Assembly: GCF_030272615.1 (NCBI RefSeq) | Contig: NC_081413.1 | Coordinates: 720,704,367-720,768,366, forward strand | Source: Cryptomeria japonica | Taxonomy: Eukaryota > Streptophyta > Pinopsida > Cupressales > Cupressaceae | Length of the DNA stretch: 64,000 nucleotides | Reading direction: 5' to 3' | Shown here: positions 57,692 through 64,000 of the stretch, piece after piece | Position numbering within the stretch: position 1 is the first letter of the stretch | Layout of the letters: each line of letters starts with the position of its first letter | Program-made: the position numbers and the translations under genes | The notes under the pieces: model-generated | Databases searched by the model: none | What the model saw: only the letters and a program-made list of their open reading frames with translations | What the model was told of the DNA's origin: nothing

Positions 57692-58482
57692 CCTCCTTGC
57701 TTGAATATACATATCAATCGGCATTTGTGAGAAGGACATCAAAATCAATAAATGCTCCTCTCACCTGCAATATAAAAGAAGATAATCAGACTTATCATAT
57801 TAAATAGATAATACATAGATAAAAGAATAGATAAACTAGAATATAACTTGCATTTTGAATTGAGAATTGAATAACTTTACATGTTGGAGCAAAGTGAGGC
57901 AAGTAATAATGAGAACACAAAGAATAGTAAAGCTGAAACAAAGGCATTCAAGGGTTGTGTAAAGGTGAAAGGACGTGTGGGAATACATGCTCACCTTGTA
58001 ATTAAGAGGTGTTCTCAAGGAGGAGGGTTATAAAGTCTAGGATTAGCCAAGCAATAGAATTGTTAGAACAGGGAAAGATAAAATCTCTTTTGGAGTTGAT
58101 AGAATTACTAGTGGATGGAAGGACCTTAAATGTGATTTACAAAATGTTTGAGAGAGAGCAGATAGATGAATGGGATGAAGATACCAAAAGAAGGGGAAAC
58201 AATTGATGATCACCTTGGAAGAGTAAAAGAGGTAGAGGACTACAATGAAGAGGGATGCATTCTATCACTAAAGGAGGCTTAACATGTTGCAGCCGTGAAA
58301 TAAATCCACATTTGAGATGAAACTGCAACAAAGACAGAGATCTAAAAGGTGATACTGTGAAGAATGAATGTGAAGAGCATGATATTGTGAGCATGCCAAA
58401 AGTTGACATTGCATAAATAGATGAAGAGGAAATGGACTCTTGATAATCTGTGATAGGGCAACTAGCCATGGAAAAGATATAT
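57692..58482. other. no gene recognised
   Basis: A 65-codon frame at 58009-58206 (ISQAIELLEQGKIKSLLELI) looks helical. I can place it in no family and it has no flanking support. Confidence 0.35.
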
Positions 58483-59508
58483 TGTGATGTCCCTTTTTTG
58501 TTGACATCAGTTCTTTAGTGAGGATTAGCCTATTACCCTGACCCTCGTAGGCTAATGGGATTGGTTAGAGGGTCTTTTGAGGATTGGTATCATCCCCAGT
58601 GTTTAGAGTGCTTCAGTTTGGTCTTCGTTTGGCATCATTCAGACATCATTTGCTCTACTTACTATTTTTAGTAAGTCTTGGGATGTTAGAGATCAACCCC
58701 TGCTATTTTTAGTAAAGGGGGTATGGTCATATGCAGTCTCCTCATGTTAGCTCCTAGTTCAGACGGCGTTCGAAAATACAGAGTATTCATGGAGATATTA
58801 ATGTTTAATTGGCTCAATTAAATATTAATTATTTGGAGATTATATTATTAAGTCATAAAATGACTTTATATTATAAAGCACTTAAATGAGGGTCTATTTA
58901 TCATGAGAAGGGGGCCAAGTTTATTAATAATTTATGAGCACATAACCCAAGGTTTAATTACATTATTGATGTCAATGAAATATTATAACATTTCAATGTT
59001 AATTAAGAGCTTTTTGAAGAAGTTCGAACTTCTTGAGAAAATATAAGTGTGCAAAAGGAATCGAACTTGATTATGTGATTGGAGTTTTTGATTGAAGTTT
59101 CTCTAAAGCATTGAAGTGTAGAATACCAAGGGTTTCTGCAGGATTCAAGGCTCGTCGGCATTGGAGACCGTGGCTTCTTCATTGTAACAACATATAGAGG
59201 GTGTGCGATATCATCTGATTATGCTTGTGAGAGTTGGCTTCATTCAGGAGTCAATATTGAGCTGATTGGAGGGTTTATTTCAGAGTTTGTTTGTAGATTG
59301 AAAGGGATTATATTCAGAGATTTATTTGCTGATACAGTGCCCGTGAACAATGCGCTACAGTACCCATGAATAGTAAATCGCTACAGTACCCGTGAATAGT
59401 AAACGCTACAGTACTAGTGCATTTTAGAAGAGTTAATCTACATAAATTCAAAGGGGTTTTAAAAGCGATTTCAGATTGTTGGAGGCTACATTTATTGTTG
59501 TTAGTACC
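58483..59508 (+). repeat. possible LTR start, cut by the next LTR
   Basis: TGTGATGTCCC at 58483 resembles an LTR start. The sequence runs without a gene to the giant LTR that begins at 59509. It includes a short tandem block (59331-59421). Weak evidence; no partner LTR is in the window. Confidence 0.35.
59331..59421. repeat. short tandem repeat, about 24-bp unit
   Basis: About 3.5 copies of GCTACAGTACCCGTGAATAG with A-rich spacers. Confidence 0.8.
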
Positions 59509-60139
59509 TGTTATGACCTTTTCACACATCGCCCCATTGCTAACGGGGATCCCCTCTTTTCCAGCTTTCTGCATTGTTAGGTTAGGGTTTTGGCTGCTTA
59601 GTGGGCAATTTTGTGTTTCTTGTGCCCGAGTCTCGGAGTTTTGATTATGCCTAGTGCCATCTAGGGTTTTTGAGGTTATAGGATCAAGTTGCAAACGTTG
59701 ATATTTTAATGATCCTAAATTTTGTCTAAGTGTTGACCTTTTTGAGCGTTAACGTGTTTTTAAACACGCGCATCAGTGATTTTAAAGTGCCAGGGTATTC
59801 CCAGACCTTTTGGAGTTGTTTTCTTGCTCCTAAGGTATTATTTAAGTTGATTTCACACTTTATCCCGATAATTTCCTAGCGTTTCGCTCATCTTTTTGGA
59901 AAATTTGCCTAAGTCTAGTCTAATTTTGAAGTTTCTAAGTGATTTTGAGTGGTTAAAATGCCAAATTCCTAAGGAAAATCCATATTCCAAGGGTTAGGAG
60001 GTCAAATTCCATGCTAGAGGTGCTTTTCCCCTCATATTCCAGACTACCCACCCTTTTCCCCCACTCAAAATCCACACTACACATGGGTTTCCCCTGAAAT
60101 CCATACTGGTTATTATTTTCCACCACTGTTTATCCATAC

Positions 60140-60640
60140 CTGGATCGATTTTCCCCTAGAAGTGCTAAAATTTAGCTAAGTGTCAGGATTTTTCCAAATT
60201 GCCATCGATTTTCCACCTGGAGTGCACACTATAGTGCAAACAACATTGAGGATGATTCCATGCCTGAGGTCGATTTTCCACCAAGATGTTTTGTGGCAAG
60301 TTAGTGCGGGTTTTTGTGCAGACTCTCAGTCCAGACCCAAGTCGATTTTCCACTGAGAGCATTTTGATGAGTTTTAAGTCCAGATTTTCATCCAGACTGA
60401 GGTCGATTTTCCACTATAGAGTATTTTTTGCAATTAAAGTGAATTTAGAGTGTGGATTTTGTGTCCAAACTGCCATCGATTTTCCCCTTGAGTGTTTTAT
60501 GTGCATTTTGATGAAATTTGGGCATGGATTTTTACCCAAGCTAGGATCGATTTTCCCTTGTGGGGAAATTTTTGACATTTTAATGATTTTTAAAGGGATT
60601 TTTTAATACCAACTTAAGTCGATTTTCCCCTAGAGGCTCA
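60140..60640 (+). repeat. array of eight GTCGATTTTCCNC motifs
   Basis: Copies with CGATT at 60146, 60206, 60271, 60343, 60394, 60477, 60548 and 60620, spaced 51 to 83 bp. Most are preceded by CCAGACTGAG-like text, so the unit is about 25 bp. Unlike the other arrays it is not palindromic. Confidence 0.85.
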
Positions 60641-61644
60641 ATTTGGACTTAAATCAAAATATTTAATAAGTGAGCCTCATTTTAATTGCTTTTAAATGAT
60701 GATTAATGATTATTTAAAATTTAAAAAAAGCAAAATTAAATAACTTGCAATAAACATTTAATATTTTAAACCTTCTAGAAGCAAGTTGGTTTTTACCAAA
60801 CAAGTTTATAAGCATGTGTTTTATCCCACATTGCTTGTGTGGTGAAAGTGAGAGGTAAAAGCAAGTATAAGAGACTTTGTGCCATTGTTTGGGGTGATTT
60901 TCTTCATGCTTGGTGGCTGCCATCATTCCCAGCTCACTGATTTGTTTCAGATCTGAGGTTTGCTTCAGATTTGACCTCCATTGTTGGCTGCACAATAATT
61001 TTCAGACTTCAATTTTCATTGCCCAGCCAATTCCAACTTAGGCGATTTGCATTTGGAGGTGTTTAACGGAGTTTTTAGTGCATTTTCAGACCATTTTATC
61101 GCTGTTGCAGGTCTGAAAACTCCATTATAGGCAATTGTTCTCAGAAATTTTCATTTCCAGCCACCTAACCACTTTGGCGAGTTTGCTTGTAGCTGATTCC
61201 TTAGTTATTTTCTATCATTTTCAGGGATTTTTAACTACTCTTTGCAAGGTGCTGGTAAGTCTGAAGTAATTAATTTTCAAACTTGTCCTTAGAAATTTAT
61301 TTTTTACCAGCCACACTTACATTCCTGAATATGATTGTTTCCATCACCAAAATTGATTTTTATCAAGTTATGCACATTTTTTAAGGATTACAAAATGTTT
61401 TAAAAGTCTGATTTTCAGGTTGTCTTCAGATTTGTTGACCTCCATTGTTTACTGCGGAAGGTGTCTTCAGACATACTTTGTGTGAAAACACAACCTTTCA
61501 CACCTTCCCTTAGTCATCGTTGATCCGGTATACTCCTTTGCATTTTAGCTTGCATATTTTCTGAGCATAAGGAGGTATTAATGAATTTTATAGAGGGTTT
61601 TCATGCCCTAGCATTGTCACACTTTAAATTTAATTGTTAAAATC
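60641..61644 (+). other. LTR sequence without recognised gene
   Basis: No long frame. A TATA-like TATAA stands at 60866. Confidence 0.4.
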
Positions 61645-62788
61645 CAGAGTTACCTGGGGACGCGTCCCTGACCTGAAAACCCCCGTCCCCGTCTCGAGGA
61701 TGTTTCGGGGACTTGGGGACGGCTAGGGGACGTTTCCCCCCGTCCCCAAATTGCCCTATATTTTTAGAGGACGTCCCCGAAACGGGGGGATGCCTGCCCT
61801 AGCCTTGGGGGACGTCCGTACGTCTCAGGGACGGCTGGGGACGGCTGGGACATCCCCAATCCGTCCCGGGGACGGCTAGACGTCCCCCTTATCTAAGGCC
61901 ATTAAAAAATATTAAAAAACTAAAAAAAGTTGTATTTTCAAATTTTTAAATTTTTTTTCTAATATAGGCCCCTTATTAATTCAAATTGTTAGTAAAAATA
62001 AAAAAATTAAAAGATAACATTAATTTAATTCATAATTTTGAAAATGAAACTATATGGCAGCAGTGTAGCCTTTGGGCATTTTGACACAGAGATTAGAAAA
62101 TCGCCCAAAAATCGCCAAACTCGGCGAGTTAATAGAAAAATAACACCCAACACCTTTATGAAAGAATAAGTTTTTTTGGCCTCGCGGGGCGCTGCCCCTC
62201 AACCCCGCCCTGTATCGCGATAGGGAGCGCGCAAGGGGCGCTGCCCCTTGACCCCGCAAGGGGCGATGCCCCTTGACCCCACCTTGGGGGCGTTGCCCCC
62301 AAACCCCTGTTGAAAAATATGGGGGGAAACTGCGTCGATAGAAGTAGGGAAAATTTAACCTCTTTGTTTTGACATTTTGTATGTTATTTCTTTAATATCT
62401 ATTATGATATGCATATTGACAATGTGAATGAATTGAAATTCTGATTTATGAATGCATAATTGCATATTGTATATTGAGTATTAACAATGTTGTATGTTCA
62501 GAATTTACATTCTAAAATGTCTTCAACTTTTCATAGTATCATACACATGCCATTTCCATGTTTTATTGTTTTCATATGAATATAATGTATGTATGCATGC
62601 TTTATCCATGTTTTCATATGAACATTTAGAATTTTGAAATTTTCCTATATATTTTAAATATTTCCTATATTTTAATAGCCGTCCCCTTTGCCGTCCCCCG
62701 CCGTCCCCAAATTTGGCAAAAAAATTTGCCGTCCCGGAAACGCGTCCTGCCGTCCCTTGCCGTCCCCGTCCCGGAAACTCGGGGTAAC
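61645..62788. mobile_element. non-autonomous TIR element with G-rich ends (1144 bp)
   Basis: Flanked by the identical 12-mer ATTGTTAAAATC (61633-61644 and 62789-62800). The ends carry GTTACC in inverted orientation followed by runs of GGGGACG/CGTCCCC words. No transposase. The target duplication is long for a Mutator-like element, so part of the 12-mer may belong to the ends. It contains the GC-rich core also seen at 45920, together with a piece of CGCCAAACTCGGCGAG text like the ends of the element at 45541. Confidence 0.65.
62175..62340. repeat. GC-rich palindromic core, copy 2
   Basis: Four variants of GGGGCGCTGCCCC with CTTGACCCC linkers. Same order and flanks as 45920-46060. Confidence 0.85.
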
Positions 62789-62926
62789 ATTGTTAAAATC
62801 TACAAAGTGTATGGATTATTCTCCTGACTTTATGCTCTAATTAGCTAAAATCTTTAGAAAGTCAAGAATTTTATCAAGAGCATTATTTATTTTCCTAAGT
62901 CTAACTTCAAGCTTCGTACAGGTGCG

Positions 62927-64000
62927 ATGTCGAAGTCTGGATATAAGGAAAGGAAAGAACTACAGAAGATGCTGGAGGCTGGATTCTATCCAGAGCTTAA
63001 GATTTCATCCAGATGGAAGGAGATTACAGATACAAACATGCATTTCCTAGAATTCGACCAGATGCAACAGCGGATGTTCGAAGTCGGAGATCAAGTTCTT
63101 TCCCCAGCATATGCGAACATTATGAAGAGTGGTATTTTTCATGCCGTTGGATTTCCACAGTCCATACAGTGCAGTGAACTTATCCTGGAGTGTACACGAT
63201 GTTATGATCCGCTCACGCGAATGATCAAAACTCTTAAGGGCGTTGTCATTGCCTGCCTTGCTGAGGATGCTATTGCAGAGGTGTTCAGAATTCCATGCGG
63301 AACAGACATGAAGGATGTGACCAAGGATGAATATGAAGAAAGATACACAAAGAAGATGGGTGTATGCAAGAATTTGATAAACAAAGAGTGGATGATTGAG
63401 CCTAGGTCTCATCATTCCAAGGCTCCCAAGACACTCATGTGCATAGATTTCAAGGAGGAGAATAGCGATTTAATATTCTTACTCAACAGAGTGATGGGCA
63501 TGCCGAAGGGAGCAATTTTCGATGGATGGATGTTCTACTTCATCCAGGATTGTCTTAGAGGAACGTTAGTAAATTGGTCTAAGATTATAAGTGACAATCT
63601 GGACTTTCAGTTGACGAATGTAGAGCGGTCCAAGTCATTTGCCATGACTTCTTAACTGGTATACCTACTTGCACAGTTTGTTTCATACAAAGGATTAATA
63701 TGCAAAGGTGAAGTCGGGAATGGGCAAGGACAATTTAGGAGTCATGAATGCTACCCCCAGCTGAGCATGTATAGAATTGAAGACTATAAGAGAGTGAATG
63801 ATGCATTCACTATGTACATCACACGGATGCTGCAGGGCGGAATCCATAGGAGATTATCCAAGGAGGCAACAGAGTTAATAGAAAAATATGGATCTTGGTA
63901 TATTCAGTTTCCCACTTTCATGTACCTTAGGATTCATGGGTTTCAATCTAAACCCTACAGACTTCCTAGGTATTCGACTGATAGAATGATCTTGTTGGAA
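62927..64000 (+). pseudogene. LTR-borne accessory protein, related family member (truncated by window)
   Basis: Starts MSKSGYKERKELQKMLEAGF and is open for 242 codons to a TAA at 63653-63655. The frame then continues without shift to the window end. The TAA replaces a Tyr: FAMTS-stop-LVYLLAQ here against YMTSYLVYVAAS at about 14500. Matches to the gypsy LTR protein in order: YDPLTRMIKTLKGVVIACL / FDPSTRHVKDEDQNVIMTL; CKNLINKEW / CKKVINIVY; LVNWSKIISDNL / RIDWGEQISDAL; YKRVNDAFT / YRRVNDTFF; FPTFMYLRIHGF / FPTFTYIRIGCF; LPRYSTDRMILLE / LPRLPSEKIILME. Function unknown. The C-terminal half lies outside the window. Confidence 0.8.

Larger units (their letters stand above)
59509..64000 (+). repeat. 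giant LTR (left part), running off the window
   Basis: Begins TGTTATGACC and shares CACACATCGCCCCATTG with the start of the solo LTR at 53991 (minus). It has a motif array (60140-60640), a TATA-like TATAA at 60866, an inserted TIR element (61645-62788) and an accessory frame at 62927 related to that in the gypsy LTRs. The design thus matches 288-6217. Whether it is a full element cannot be seen. Confidence 0.6.

Noticed and set aside
58009-58206. 65-codon helical-looking frame
   Set aside because: Too short, no homolog recognised and no supporting signals around it.

Overview
This window looks like intergenic DNA from a very large plant genome. Nearly everything is LTR retrotransposon sequence of several ages, inserted into one another, and most coding parts are broken by stops. 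A gymnosperm or conifer source is my guess: the LTRs are long, old and unusual in design, and host genes are almost absent. That is inference, not proof. The only host gene I can support is the last exon of a pectin methylesterase-like gene (42221-42959, minus strand). I found no rRNA, tRNA or CRISPR array.

Layout. (A) 288-18258 is one Ty3/gypsy element of the Tat type with giant LTRs of about 5.93 kb. Each LTR carries an array of the palindrome GACTTTAAAGTC, then a reading frame of about 1200 codons, then the usual TATA box. The interior holds gag, protease, an extra RNase H, reverse transcriptase, a degenerate second RNase H and integrase. (B) 18259-25378 holds pieces of older elements on the minus strand: an untranslated leader and LTR with AT hairpins, a Ty1/copia LTR with its primer site, and a LINE ORF1 remnant. 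(C) 25379-39345 is an old LTR split by two later insertions only about 110 bp apart. The first (26100-32757) has perfect 5-bp target duplications and no pol; it carries a gag and a large accessory reading frame. The second (32868-39149) is a full but stop-ridden Ty1/copia element. (D) 39346-43900 is low-copy-looking DNA with the pectinesterase exon. (E) 43900-56004 is a minus-strand Ty1/copia element interrupted by a solo LTR of 3.6 kb and abutted by a second long LTR-like sequence. The second sequence itself holds a 1000-bp Mutator-like element. (F) 56005-59508 has hairpins and short repeat arrays. (G) 59509-64000 is the start of another giant LTR, with its own motif array, a second TIR element and a reading frame related to the one in A.

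The most interesting signal is a protein family seen three times: in the U3 of element A, in the interior of 26100-32757, and in the LTR entering the right edge. The copies share an N-terminal domain, a basic low-complexity middle and, where visible, a C-terminal coiled coil. In the genomic RNA the frame lies downstream of pol, where env sits in retroviruses. In two of these cases the same U3 also carries an array of a short family-specific motif, and other LTRs here carry further, different arrays. A self-encoded factor plus its own motif array is a testable idea. The known parallel is the VANC anti-silencing proteins of VANDAL transposons.
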